Below are positions 1 through 9,329 of a stretch of 64,000 nt of DNA, piece after piece; the first letter of the stretch is position 1, and each line of letters begins with the position of its first letter. The position numbers and the translations under genes were made by a program. The notes below the pieces were generated by a model. The model saw only the letters and a program-made list of their open reading frames with translations, searched no databases and was not told the DNA's origin. Source of the DNA: an uncultured Pseudoflavonifractor sp. (lineage in GTDB: Bacteria > Bacillota > Clostridia > Oscillospirales > Oscillospiraceae); the NCBI RefSeq assembly GCF_944387275.1, contig NZ_CALXEG010000012.1, forward strand, positions 1 to 64,000. The letters are read 5' to 3'.

Positions 1-350
1 GGCCGAAGGCCAGACGGATGAGGGGAACGGCCTCCGGCGGGGGACTTTTCTCCGGCGAAAAGTACCCAAAAGCCGCCATGGGGCAACAGGCGCGGAGGGC
101 CCTTCCAGGGCCAAACGCGCCCGTTTCCCCCTGGTACCCCCTTTCGGAGATGCGGATTGCGGCGGCAAAATTCAATGACCCGCCAAACCTGAGAGCAGTT
201 ACTATGCCGGTTCGGCTGGTCCGTATCGTGACTGCATGGCCCGAGCAGAGTTACCCGCCCAGACTTGTAAGTTGCTGCAATTCAAGAGGCGTTCTCAATG
301 CCGCACGGGGCCTCTGCGCCGTGTTTCAGTCTCCAGTCGAGGCAACCCAA

Positions 351-479
351 GCCTTCCCCCCAGGGGGAAGGTGCCCCAGTGCGCACACTGGGGCGGATGA
401 GGGGAAGGAGTACAGTAAGCACCGCAGTCCCCCTCATCAGTCACGCTTTCGCGTGACAGCTTCTCCTTAAGGGGAAGCC
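351..479. repeat. Intergenic palindromic repeat, full copy
   Basis: The unit opens with GCCTTCCCCC...GGGGGAAGGTG, has a hairpin (CCCCAGTG/CACTGGGG), then GGATGAGGGG. The second half is roughly its reverse complement: CCCCTCATCAGTC, a GTCACGC/GCGTGAC hairpin, then a GCTTCTCC/GGGGAAGCC end. The same layout recurs at 24931-25060, with half copies at 25078-25130 and 29848-29899. It resembles a MITE or REP-like intergenic repeat. No coding potential is seen. Confidence 0.75.
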
Positions 480-586
480 AAAGGAGAACATCACGCCAAA
501 CTCTTCTCCCTTGGGCGGAAGGTGCCCGCTTTTCGGCGCCCCGCACGAGCCCGACCGGAAAAAACGGTGCAAATTTCCTTCTTTTG

Positions 587-595
587 TGATATACT
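587..595 (+). promoter_or_regulatory. Probable extended -10 promoter
   Basis: TGATATACT is an extended -10 (TG-N-TATACT) about 50 bases before the start at 643. No good -35 is visible at the expected distance. Confidence 0.4.
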
Positions 596-642
596 GCTGT
601 ATTGGCTACTATCTTTATTTTCCTGAGTGAGGTCTTGCCGCA

Positions 643-1534
643 ATGCGAAAAGAGATTGTCCTCCCGTCCTTGGCGGTGGGCGGGGGTATTGTGGGACTGT
701 TTCTCCGCCGCTGGGAGCTGGCCACCGCCTTTGAGGCGGACACCGGCCTGGTCACCCCCAACATGCCCTCCACCTGGGCGCTGATCCTCTGGTCGGCAGT
801 GCTGGCGGTGGTGTTCATTCTGCTGTGCCGGGGCAAGCACCGGCCCTTCGCCGGCGGCTATGACGCCGCCTTTGCCGCCAAGGGCAACACGGTGTACGTC
901 ACCGCCATGGTGCTCTCCGCCTTCCTGCTGCTGGCCTCGGCGGTGCTCAACTACATGGGCATCCCCGCCGCCTACCAGGAGGCCGTGGCCGCCGCCCGGG
1001 CGGGCAACGCCCAGGGCACGCCCCTGTTCAATGTGCTGCCCCGGGCCATCCTGGGGCTGCTCTCCGCCATCTCCTTCTTCTGCGTCCTCTCCACCGGCAA
1101 GAACAACTACCGGAGCGAGGGCAAGGGCAAGTTCAGCTTCCCCCTGCTGGCCCCGGCCTACATGGGCTGCATCTGGCTCATCGCCGCCTACCAGGTCCGG
1201 GCCGGGGACCCGGTGCGCCAGGACTATATCTACGAGCTGTTCGCCATCATCGCCTCCCTGCTGGGGCTGTACTTCACGGCGGGCTTCTCCTTTGAGCGGG
1301 CCAAGGTGTTCCGCTCCGCCCTGTTCTCCCTGCTGGGGGTGTACTTCTCCCTGGTGACCCTGGCCGACGGCCACGAGCTCTATGTGGTCCTGCTCTACGG
1401 CTTCTGCATCCTCAACCTTACCGCCAACGTGACGGCTCTCCTGGCCAACGACGCCCGGCCCGAATCCAAAGCCCGCCGGTCCCGCCCCGAAGAGGAACTC
1501 AGCACCGAAGATTCTGAAACGGAGGTATCCCCCG

Positions 1535-1545
<11 letters not shown>
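643..1545 (+). CDS. Polytopic membrane protein of unknown function
   Basis: This 300-residue protein has about eight hydrophobic segments, for example residues 5-22, 45-62, 86-108, 128-146, 166-184, 190-210, 222-240 and 245-265. It ends in a charged, acidic tail of about 35 residues. I recognise no enzyme motif or named family. Its last 11 bases overlap the start of metG, so the two are probably co-transcribed and translationally coupled. That context gives no function. The start ATG at 643 follows GAGGTCTTGCCGCA, a weak ribosome site. An integral membrane location is the only role the sequence supports. Confidence 0.8.
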
Positions 1546-3500
<1,955 letters not shown>

Positions 3501-3505
<5 letters not shown>

Positions 3506-3570
3506 AGCGCCCGAGCCGTCGCGAGCAGGCGAGGCGTGATTCGCTAAAGCGCCCGAGCCGCTGCGAGCAA
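3501..3570 (+). repeat. Short direct repeat spanning the metG stop codon
   Basis: GCTAAAGCGCCCGAGCCG at 3501-3518, which contains the metG stop TAA, is repeated at 3543-3560. Similar bases (GCGAGCA) follow both copies. The period is 42 bases. Confidence 0.8.
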
Positions 3571-3592
3571 TCCAAACAAAACTCCGTCTCTC

Positions 3593-3627
3593 ACCGGGCG
3601 GCCCGTCCGGGCCGTCCGGTTTGTTTT
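3593..3627 (+). terminator. Rho-independent terminator after metG
   Basis: A 12-bp stem (ACCGGGCGGCCC with GGGCCGTCCGGT, one G-U pair) and a GTCC loop are followed by TTGTTTT. Confidence 0.8.
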
Positions 3628-3670
3628 CCACATCATCCGCTCAAAATGTGAAAAAGAAAGGAAGAGGTCC

Positions 3671-3865
3671 ATGTACCGCTATGAATATGTCCCGCTGTAC
3701 ACCGGCGGCGGCTTTTGGCTCAACAACAGCGACTGCCAGCACCGTGAGATCATCGGCCAGTACGCCGCCCAGGGCTGGCGGTATGTGGGCTATATCCCCA
3801 CCCAGTTCACCAGCAACGGCGGCACCAAGGCCATCGAGCTGATTTTCGAGAAGGAAGCAGATTGA
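3671..3865 (+). CDS. Small DUF4177-like protein
   Basis: This 64-residue protein matches the feel of DUF4177 mini-proteins: a YEYVPL strand at the N-terminus, an INxxxxxGW-type helix seen here as IIGQYAAQGWRYVGYIP, and a C-terminal strand, IELIFEKE. The family is a small alpha/beta fold of unknown function, commonly found alone in Firmicutes. GGAAGAGG about five bases before ATG 3671 is a good ribosome site. The gene lies between the metG terminator and its own terminator at 3880-3907, so it probably has its own promoter. No catalytic motif is seen. Confidence 0.8.
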   Translation: MYRYEYVPLYTGGGFWLNNSDCQHREIIGQYAAQGWRYVGYIPTQFTSNGGTKAIELIFEKEAD

Positions 3866-3879
3866 ACGCAATAAAATAC

Positions 3880-3907
3880 GCCCCCGGCGGAGTTTTCCGC
3901 CGGGGGC
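3880..3907. terminator. Bidirectional terminator between convergent genes
   Basis: The 12-bp perfect stem GCCCCCGGCGGA/TCCGCCGGGGGC has a GTTT loop. A TATTTT run follows on plus, and minus reads into TATTTTATT. It serves both the mini-protein and the antiporter. Confidence 0.85.
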
Positions 3908-3929
3908 TGCTATTTTGTGGAAAACAGGC

Positions 3930-5111
3930 TCACTTGGCCTTGGTCAAAAGCCGCTTGTAGCTCACGTCAATGGCCAGGGCGCCCAGGGGCGCGGTGACCA
4001 GGATGGCGATGACCGCCACGGTGAGGACGATCTGGCCGCAGCCCAGGCCCATGGCCAGGGGCACGCCGCCGATGGCGGCCTGGACGGTGGCCTTGGGCAG
4101 GTAGCTGAGGACGCAGAACAGCTTCTCCCTGCGGCTGAAGCCGGACCCGGCCACGCACAGCAGCACGCCCACCGCCCGGAAGCACAGGGCCCCCAGCACG
4201 GCCAGCACCGCGGCCACACCGGCGGCGGCGGCGTACTTCAGGTCCACCGCGGCGCCCACCAGCACGAACAGGGCCACCTCGGCGGCCACCCACAGCTTGG
4301 AGAACTTGGCGGACAGGCGGAGGGCCACCTCACCCCGGAACCGCTGGAGGCCCACCCCCATGCCCATGACGGCCAGCAGGCCGGAGAAGGGGAAGCGTCC
4401 CTCCAGGGCGTCCTCGGCCGCCACCAGCAGGAAGGCCAGGGACAGGAGGATGACCACCTTTACCGAGTCCCGCATGTGGAATTTTTTGAAGAAGGCGGCC
4501 AGCACCGCCCCCAGCCCCAGGCCCACCAGAGCCCCCGACACGATGGACACCGGCACCCCCGCCAGGGTGAGGGGGGACGCCCCCTGGCCCGAGGCCAGGC
4601 CGGTGAACATGGTAAACATGACGATGACGAACACGTCGTCCACGCTGGCCCCCGCCAACACCAGCTGGGGGATGCCCTTGTCCGTGCCGTAGCCCTCCTC
4701 GGTGACCTTGAGCATCCGGGGGACAATGACGGCGGGGGACACCGCCCCCACCACCGCGCCCATGATGGCCGCGTCCAGCACGCTCACCCCCAGCAGCCGG
4801 GGGGCCAGCACCACCATACCGGCGATCTCAAAGCAGGCGGGCAGGAAGCACATGAGCACCGCCGGCCGGCCCACCCGCTTCAGGGTGGCCACGTCCAGGG
4901 ACAGGCCGGCCCGGGTGAGGATGATGATGAGGGCCAGCTGCCGCAGGTCGGCGGAGATGCCCAGCAGGGTGGGGGAGAGCAGGTTCAGGCAGGAGGGCCC
5001 CAGCAGAATGCCGGCGGCGATCATGCCGATGAGGGAAGGCAGCCGCAGCTTCCCCGCCAGAGCCCCCAGGAGCAGTCCCAGGAGCAGGATATAGGCCAGA
5101 CTTGTCAACAT
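3930..5111 (-). CDS. Cation:proton antiporter, CPA family
   Basis: This inner-membrane antiporter of about 393 residues has 11-12 hydrophobic segments across its whole length. It is the membrane core only, with no RCK/TrkA-N domain at the C-terminus. A VDD motif in the segment ASVDDVFVIVM matches the acidic pair used for ion exchange in this superfamily. I chose ATG 5111 because the protein then begins with a hydrophobic helix (LAYILLLGLLLGALAGKL) and a GGAAGGGATGG ribosome site lies upstream. The longer frame to 5234 adds a low-quality cysteine-rich leader. Na+/H+ or K+/H+ exchange is a family-level guess. Confidence 0.88.
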   Translation of the reverse strand: MLTSLAYILLLGLLLGALAGKLRLPSLIGMIAAGILLGPSCLNLLSPTLLGISADLRQLALIIILTRAGLSLDVATLKRVGRPAVLMCFLPACFEIAGMVVLAPRLLGVSVLDAAIMGAVVGAVSPAVIVPRMLKVTEEGYGTDKGIPQLVLAGASVDDVFVIVMFTMFTGLASGQGASPLTLAGVPVSIVSGALVGLGLGAVLAAFFKKFHMRDSVKVVILLSLAFLLVAAEDALEGRFPFSGLLAVMGMGVGLQRFRGEVALRLSAKFSKLWVAAEVALFVLVGAAVDLKYAAAAGVAAVLAVLGALCFRAVGVLLCVAGSGFSRREKLFCVLSYLPKATVQAAIGGVPLAMGLGCGQIVLTVAVIAILVTAPLGALAIDVSYKRLLTKAK

Positions 5112-5364
5112 AGTAGTTCCATCCCTTCCGCAGGGGCAAAGCAGCAAAAAAGCTGACAACCCCTGCATCACACAAAATGCAGAAGTCATCAGCGTCACAC
5201 GCGGTTCGGGGCCACGCCCCGGGGAGCACTTCATTCCCCTGATTCATTTGCGGGAGGAATGATACCATATTCTCCGGCCCCTGTCAACCCCGGCCAGCCT
5301 TGCAAATCCCCGGAAAAAGGGATATCATATGCTCAAGAAACCCCGCTGACAAGGAGACGCGACT

Positions 5365-6132
5365 ATGTATTTCGACACCCACGCCCACTACTATGACGAC
5401 GCCTTTGACGCCGACCGGGACCAAGTCCTGGCCGCCCTGCCCGCCGCCGGGGTGGAGCTGGCCCTGTGCCCGGGCTGCGACCTGGAGAGCTCCCGGCAGT
5501 CGGTGGCCCTGGCGGAGCGGTACCCCCACCTGTATGCCGCCGTGGGCCTCCACCCGGAGAATCTGGAGGGGGCCAGCCTCTCCGACCTGGCGGAAGTGGA
5601 GTCCATGGCCGCCCACCCCAAGGTGAAGGCCATCGGGGAGATCGGCCTGGACTACTACTGGGAGAAGGACCCGGACAGGCGGAAGCTTCAGCGGGACTTT
5701 TTCTCCGCCCAGCTCTCCCTGGCGGAGAAGCTGGACCTGCCCGCCATCGTCCACGACCGGGAGGCTCACAAGGACAGCATGGACATGGTACGGGCTCACC
5801 CCAACGCCCGGGGCGTGTTCCACTGCTACTCCGGCGGCGTGGAGGACGCCAAGACCCTGGTCATCATGGGCTGGATGGTGTCCTTCACCGGGGTCATCAC
5901 CTTCAAGAACGCCCGACGGGCCCTGGAGGTCATCGACTATCTGCCCATGGACCGGATCATGATCGAGACCGACGCGCCCTACATGGCCCCCGAGCCCTAC
6001 CGGGGCAAGCGGAACGACTCCCGGTACGTGTTCCGCATGGCGGAGGCCATCGCCCAGATTAAGGGCCTGACCGCCGAAGAGGTGGGGCGCATCACCACGG
6101 AAAACGGCAAGCGATTTTTCAACATTCCATGA
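5365..6132 (+). CDS. tatD: TatD-family metal-dependent hydrolase (DNase)
   Basis: This 255-residue protein has the usual TatD length. The amidohydrolase TIM-barrel metal ligands are visible: DTHAH at residues 4-8, the GEIGLDYYW motif with its Glu near residue 93, IVHDR near 128, HCYSG near 153, and ETDAPY near 203. TatD enzymes are divalent-metal 3'-5' exonucleases or endonucleases of the cytoplasm, linked to DNA repair and degradation. AAGGAG precedes ATG 5365. The radical SAM gene follows after 15 bases, so the two form an operon. This pairing is the recognised TatD-linked radical SAM arrangement. Confidence 0.95.
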   Translation: MYFDTHAHYYDDAFDADRDQVLAALPAAGVELALCPGCDLESSRQSVALAERYPHLYAAVGLHPENLEGASLSDLAEVESMAAHPKVKAIGEIGLDYYWEKDPDRRKLQRDFFSAQLSLAEKLDLPAIVHDREAHKDSMDMVRAHPNARGVFHCYSGGVEDAKTLVIMGWMVSFTGVITFKNARRALEVIDYLPMDRIMIETDAPYMAPEPYRGKRNDSRYVFRMAEAIAQIKGLTAEEVGRITTENGKRFFNIP

Positions 6133-6147
6133 CAGGAGGCGGAGTAT

Positions 6148-6765
6148 ATGGAGACCATCACCTATGAGTACAAGGGCGGGCTATACGTCAACCTGACCAA
6201 CCGCTGCGACTGCAACTGCGTGTTCTGCCTGCGGCACAACGGCCACAAGGGCAGCATCTACGCCGACGACCTGTGGCTGGACCACGAGCCCACCCGGGAG
6301 GAGGCCCTGGCCGACTTCCTCCGCCGGGACCTGACCAGCTACCGGGAGATCGTGTTCTGCGGCTTCGGGGAGCCCATGTACCGCTGGGACGACATCGCCT
6401 GGCTCATCGACGCCCTGAAGGCCAGATGCCCCCGGCTGCCCCCAGTGCGCATCAACACCAACGGCCATGCGGCATTGTTCCTGGGCCGGGACGTGACCCA
6501 CGAGCTGTCCGGCCGGGTGGACACGGTGTCCATCTCCCTCAACGGCTCCACGGCGGAGGAGTACTGCGCCGTCACCCAGCCCAAGGACGGCCCCGCCGCC
6601 TGGAAGGCCATGCTGGACTTTGCCGCCCGCTGCCGTAACACCGTGCCCCACGTGATCATGACCATCGTGAACAAGGACAAGACCCCGGAGGAGATCGAGC
6701 GGTGCCGCCGCCTGACCATGGACTTGGGGATCACCCTGCGGGTCAGGACCTACATCCCCAATTGA
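6148..6765 (+). CDS. TatD-linked radical SAM protein
   Basis: This 205-residue protein is shorter than most radical SAM enzymes but fits the small family encoded next to tatD. The [4Fe-4S] motif CxxxCxxC is present in NRCDCNCVFC (about residues 18-27). GFGEPMYRW near residue 72 resembles the GGE/GEP glycine motif that contacts SAM, and SISLNGST near 131 is another conserved barrel strand. There is no SPASM or auxiliary cluster domain. AGGAGG before ATG 6148 and 15 bases from tatD imply co-expression. The substrate is unknown; a role beside TatD is inferred from context only. Confidence 0.88.
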   Translation: METITYEYKGGLYVNLTNRCDCNCVFCLRHNGHKGSIYADDLWLDHEPTREEALADFLRRDLTSYREIVFCGFGEPMYRWDDIAWLIDALKARCPRLPPVRINTNGHAALFLGRDVTHELSGRVDTVSISLNGSTAEEYCAVTQPKDGPAAWKAMLDFAARCRNTVPHVIMTIVNKDKTPEEIERCRRLTMDLGITLRVRTYIPN

Positions 6766-6782
6766 GCGCAAAAGCGCAAAAG

Positions 6783-6812
6783 AGAGCGCCGTCCCTGCCG
6801 GGACGGCGCTCT
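6783..6812 (+). terminator. Displaced terminator hairpin (upstream copy of a duplication)
   Basis: A perfect 13-bp stem (AGAGCGCCGTCCC/GGGACGGCGCTCT) with a TGCC loop ends the tatD operon but has no T-tract. The same 29 bases (6782-6810) recur at 7034-7062 with TTTTTT. The hairpin and its U-tract appear to have been separated by the insertion at 6811-7033. Confidence 0.8.
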
Positions 6813-7033
6813 TCAGCATGTGAAAAAATCTCCGTTCAAACGGGATGGGCTGGATTAGGGCAGGGGAGCTCGAGGGGGCAGCCGCCCGCCTCGAATTGGA
6901 TCGAATGCCCCGCAAGCCTTGTGACGCAAGGCCTGCGGAGAGCGGAGCGAGGACTTTTGTACCGCACAGCGGTACAAAAGTAACGGCATTTTTCAAGGCG
7001 GTCGGAAAAGTCCTTGGACTTTTTCGACCGCCT
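6811..7033 (+). mobile_element. Structured 223-bp repeat element, copy 1
   Basis: This segment closely matches the reverse complement of 19070-19293. Its interior folds into hairpins: 6912-6936 (GCAAGCCTTG with CAAGGCCTGC), a perfect 12-bp stem 6954-6980 (CTTTTGTACCGC/GCGGTACAAAAG), and a terminal 18-bp stem 6996-7033 with a TT loop. It is flanked by 29-bp direct repeats of the local terminator (6782-6810, 7034-7062). It has no transposase or convincing frame, so I treat it as a non-autonomous element. Confidence 0.8.
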
Positions 7034-7036
7034 GAG

Positions 7037-7068
7037 AGCGCCGTCCCTGCCGGGACGGCGCTTTTTTC
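7037..7068 (+). terminator. Terminator with U-tract (downstream copy)
   Basis: AGCGCCGTCCC TGCC GGGACGGCGCT is followed by TTTTTT. It probably represents the original terminator of the tatD operon, now 223 bases farther from the gene plus the duplicated hairpin. Confidence 0.85.
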
Positions 7069-7071
7069 TGC

Positions 7072-7983
7072 TCAGGGCGCGGGGGAGGGGGTGATGGTGC
7101 CTCTGGCGGCGTCCACCTCCGCCATGGTGGGGATGGAGGGGGCGGCTCCGGGCCGGGACACCGCCAGGGCCGAGGCCAGGGAGGCGTTCTCCAGGCAGCG
7201 GGGGATGTCCTCCCCCCGGGCCAGGGAGGCCAGGAAGAAGCCGGTGAAGGTGTCCCCGGCGGCGGTGGTGTCCACCGCCTTCACCCTGTAGGCCCCGTAG
7301 GAGTAGGTGTGCTCCCTGTCCCGGTACACCACGCCCCGCTGCCCCAGGGTGAGCACCACCCGGGCGTGGGGCCAGCGGGTAAGCAGGGCGTCCAGGATGG
7401 CCCCGGGCTCGCTCTCTCCGGTGAGGGCCTGGCCCTCCACCTCGTTGATGAGGAAAATGGACACCTTCTCAAAGGGGAACTCCTTCAGCAGCCCCTCGGT
7501 GATGGGAGAGGGATTGAACACCAGGGGGATGCCCAGCTCCCCGCACCTGCGGGCCAGGTAGGAGATATTGCTGATCTCGTTCTGGGTGAGCACCATGTCC
7601 TCCGGGCCGAAGTGGGAGAGCACGCTGTCGATATACGCCGGGGTGACGGCCTGGTTGGAGCCGCCGTAGATGATGATGTTGTTCTGGCCGGAGGCGTCCA
7701 CCTGGATGACGGCGTGGCCGGTCATCTCGGCGGACACGCCCATATAGTCCATCTGCACGCCGCTGCGCACCAGCATCTGCTCCAGCTCCTCGCTGCCCTT
7801 GCCCAGCATGCCGGCATGGTAGGTCTCCGCCCCGGCCCGGGCCAGGGCCACCGACTGGTTGAGCCCCTTTCCGCCGCAGAAGTAGTCCAGCTTCAGGGCG
7901 GAGATGGTCTCCCCCGGCCGGACAAAGTGCTCCACCTGGTACACGTGGTCCACGTTCATGGAACCGAAATTCAGCAGTCTCAT
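7072..7983 (-). CDS. rbsK: PfkB-family sugar kinase (ribokinase-like)
   Basis: This 303-residue cytoplasmic kinase transfers phosphate from ATP to a sugar or nucleoside hydroxyl. The ribokinase signatures are visible: GSMNVDHVY at the start, GGKGLNQSVALARAG near residue 37 (substrate site), and the catalytic/anion-hole motif DTTAAGDTFTGFFLAS near residue 238. It lies 15 bases downstream of lacI on the same strand, so the two form one unit. That unit diverges from an import operon ending in an ADP-ribosylglycohydrolase-fold enzyme, so ribose or a nucleoside is a likely substrate. The specificity is inferred, and fructokinase-like activity cannot be excluded. Confidence 0.85.
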   Translation of the reverse strand: MRLLNFGSMNVDHVYQVEHFVRPGETISALKLDYFCGGKGLNQSVALARAGAETYHAGMLGKGSEELEQMLVRSGVQMDYMGVSAEMTGHAVIQVDASGQNNIIIYGGSNQAVTPAYIDSVLSHFGPEDMVLTQNEISNISYLARRCGELGIPLVFNPSPITEGLLKEFPFEKVSIFLINEVEGQALTGESEPGAILDALLTRWPHARVVLTLGQRGVVYRDREHTYSYGAYRVKAVDTTAAGDTFTGFFLASLARGEDIPRCLENASLASALAVSRPGAAPSIPTMAEVDAARGTITPSPAP

Positions 7984-7998
7984 TTTGTTCCTCCCTCT

Positions 7999-9042
7999 CT
8001 ATTTCCCAGCTGTCTCCTGGGCGCCCGCCCATCTCATCGTGCTGCCGCGAATCCTCAGCGAGGGTTTGAAGGATATGATGCGCTCGCCGCCCGTCTCTCC
8101 GTGCAGCATCTCCGCCACCTGGCGGACCGCCTCCCGGCCAATGTCGTCCAGCGGCTGATATACCGTGGTCAGCGGCGGCTCCAGAAATTCCGCCAGAAAA
8201 ATGTCGTCAAAGCCCACCACGGACAGGTCTTCCGGCACCCGCAGGTGGAACCTGCGGCACTCTCTCAGCACGCCGATGGCCATCATATCATTTGCCGCGA
8301 AAATGGCCGTCACCCCCTGCCCCAGCAGAATGGGCAGGGCCTGAATGCCGCTCTCCACATGGTAGTTGCCCGCCACCACCAGAGCCTGGTCAAAGGGCAC
8401 TCCGGCCTCCTCCAGCGCTCTGCGGTAACCTCTCAGGCGCTCCGCCGAGCCGGACACGTTGGGCTGGGCCGTAATGCACCCGATCCTGCGGTGGCCCAGG
8501 GAGAGCAGGTGCTTTGTGGCCAGGTAGCCGCCCTGCTCCTGGTCCACGCAGACACAGGGCACCTCCATCTGCTGCATCCGCCGGTCCACGGTCACCACCG
8601 GAATCCCGCTGGACTCCACCAGACTGCGGAAGCGGACCCGCTCCTCCTCGCCCAGCTGGTAGGACGGCGTGAGGATCACCGCATCCACCGCCCGCCCCAG
8701 GAGAAATAATTCCAGATATTTGAAATCATTCTCCACGGAATCGTTGGTGTTGCCATAGAGCACGTTGTATCCCAGTGCGCTGCACTCGGACTCGATCACC
8801 TTGGCCAGGGAGGAGAAATACAGGTTGCTGATATCTGGGAGCAGAAGCCCGATGGTCCCGGTACGCCTGGTCACCATGCTGACCGCGATCTGGTTGGGGT
8901 GGTAATTCAGCTCCGCCGCCGCGCGGAGCACCGCCTGCCGCGTCTCGGGGGAAATACGGCTGGGCTTGTTGTTCAGCACCAGGGAGACCGTTGTGGTGGA
9001 AACGCCCAGCTTGCGGGCAATGTCTTTGATGGTGACACCCAA
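7999..9042 (-). CDS. LacI-family transcriptional repressor
   Basis: This 347-residue DNA-binding regulator has an N-terminal helix-turn-helix (VTIKDIARKLGVSTTTVSLVL, residues 3-23) and a hinge helix (LNYHPNQIA). A periplasmic-binding-protein-like effector domain follows, with IGLLLPDISNLYFSSL near residue 68, VVTVDRR near 155 and VVGFDDIFLAEF near 280. It probably represses the divergent Bmp import operon and itself: an AAACGTTT-core site lies just upstream of it at 9077-9090 and a perfect palindrome lies at 9241-9256. The effector is likely the imported nucleoside or its sugar. Confidence 0.92.
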   Translation of the reverse strand: MGVTIKDIARKLGVSTTTVSLVLNNKPSRISPETRQAVLRAAAELNYHPNQIAVSMVTRRTGTIGLLLPDISNLYFSSLAKVIESECSALGYNVLYGNTNDSVENDFKYLELFLLGRAVDAVILTPSYQLGEEERVRFRSLVESSGIPVVTVDRRMQQMEVPCVCVDQEQGGYLATKHLLSLGHRRIGCITAQPNVSGSAERLRGYRRALEEAGVPFDQALVVAGNYHVESGIQALPILLGQGVTAIFAANDMMAIGVLRECRRFHLRVPEDLSVVGFDDIFLAEFLEPPLTTVYQPLDDIGREAVRQVAEMLHGETGGERIISFKPSLRIRGSTMRWAGAQETAGK

Positions 9043-9076
9043 AAGATCTCACTCCTTGCTTTTGGTCAAATGGGTG

Positions 9077-9090
9077 GATAAACGTTTTAT
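9077..9090. promoter_or_regulatory. LacI-type operator, autoregulatory site
   Basis: GATAAACGTTTTAT has a perfect AAACGTTT core and closely resembles the palindrome at 9241. It lies downstream of the lacI -10 on minus, so a bound repressor would block lacI-rbsK transcription. Confidence 0.7.
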
Positions 9091-9103
9091 TTCGTATGAT
9101 TTC

Positions 9104-9132
9104 ATTATAGAGAGAAGCGCACAAGATTGCAA
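9104..9132 (-). promoter_or_regulatory. Promoter of lacI-rbsK
   Basis: On minus, TTGCAA (9132-9127), a 17-base spacer and TATAAT (9109-9104) form a near-consensus sigma-A promoter. Confidence 0.8.
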
Positions 9133-9174
9133 GGGGATATTTTAATTTTTTCAACATTTATCACAAAAAACCAC

Positions 9175-9203
9175 TTGACAGGCAGCGCTTTACAGGGTAT
9201 TAT
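9175..9203 (+). promoter_or_regulatory. Promoter of the Bmp import operon
   Basis: TTGACA (9175-9180), a 17-base spacer and TATTAT (9198-9203) form a strong sigma-A promoter. A LacI palindrome lies about 38 bases downstream of the -10. Confidence 0.85.
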
Positions 9204-9240
9204 GAAGAAAACAAGGCACCCGCAAGCAGACATTTGACTA

Positions 9241-9256
9241 GATAAAACGTTTTATC
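9241..9256. promoter_or_regulatory. LacI-type operator, perfect 16-bp palindrome
   Basis: GATAAAACGTTTTATC is fully palindromic around a central CG, typical of LacI/GalR operators. It lies in the leader of the Bmp operon, where repressor would act as a roadblock. Confidence 0.85.
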
Positions 9257-9329
9257 ATTCGTGCCCATTCCCATTGGATAATGGGAGTATATAAACCGCA
9301 TTGGTCAATATGGAAAAGGAGTGTCTAGC

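Larger units (their letters stand above)
1..642. other. Non-coding spacer with repeats upstream of the first gene
   Basis: I see no convincing gene in this stretch. Bases 1-30 carry the tail of the intergenic repeat family described at 351-479 (a small hairpin followed by GGATGAGGGG). Bases 170-290 could fold into an imperfect stem (GCAGTTAC near 195 with GTGACTGC near 228), but I recognise no known RNA family there. Open frames on either strand are low-complexity shadows. Confidence 0.5.

Noticed and set aside
170..290. 6S RNA, SRP RNA or riboswitch upstream of the first gene
   Set aside because: Some pairing is possible, but no conserved motif of these RNAs could be matched, and the pairing is weak.
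500..642. T-box leader for metG
   Set aside because: No AGGGTGG-type T-box sequence or specifier loop is visible, and another gene lies between this region and metG.
6845..7291. Open frame crossing the structured element and the rbsK 3' end
   Set aside because: It covers repeat hairpins and runs antisense to a clear PfkB kinase. It has no ribosome site or domain.
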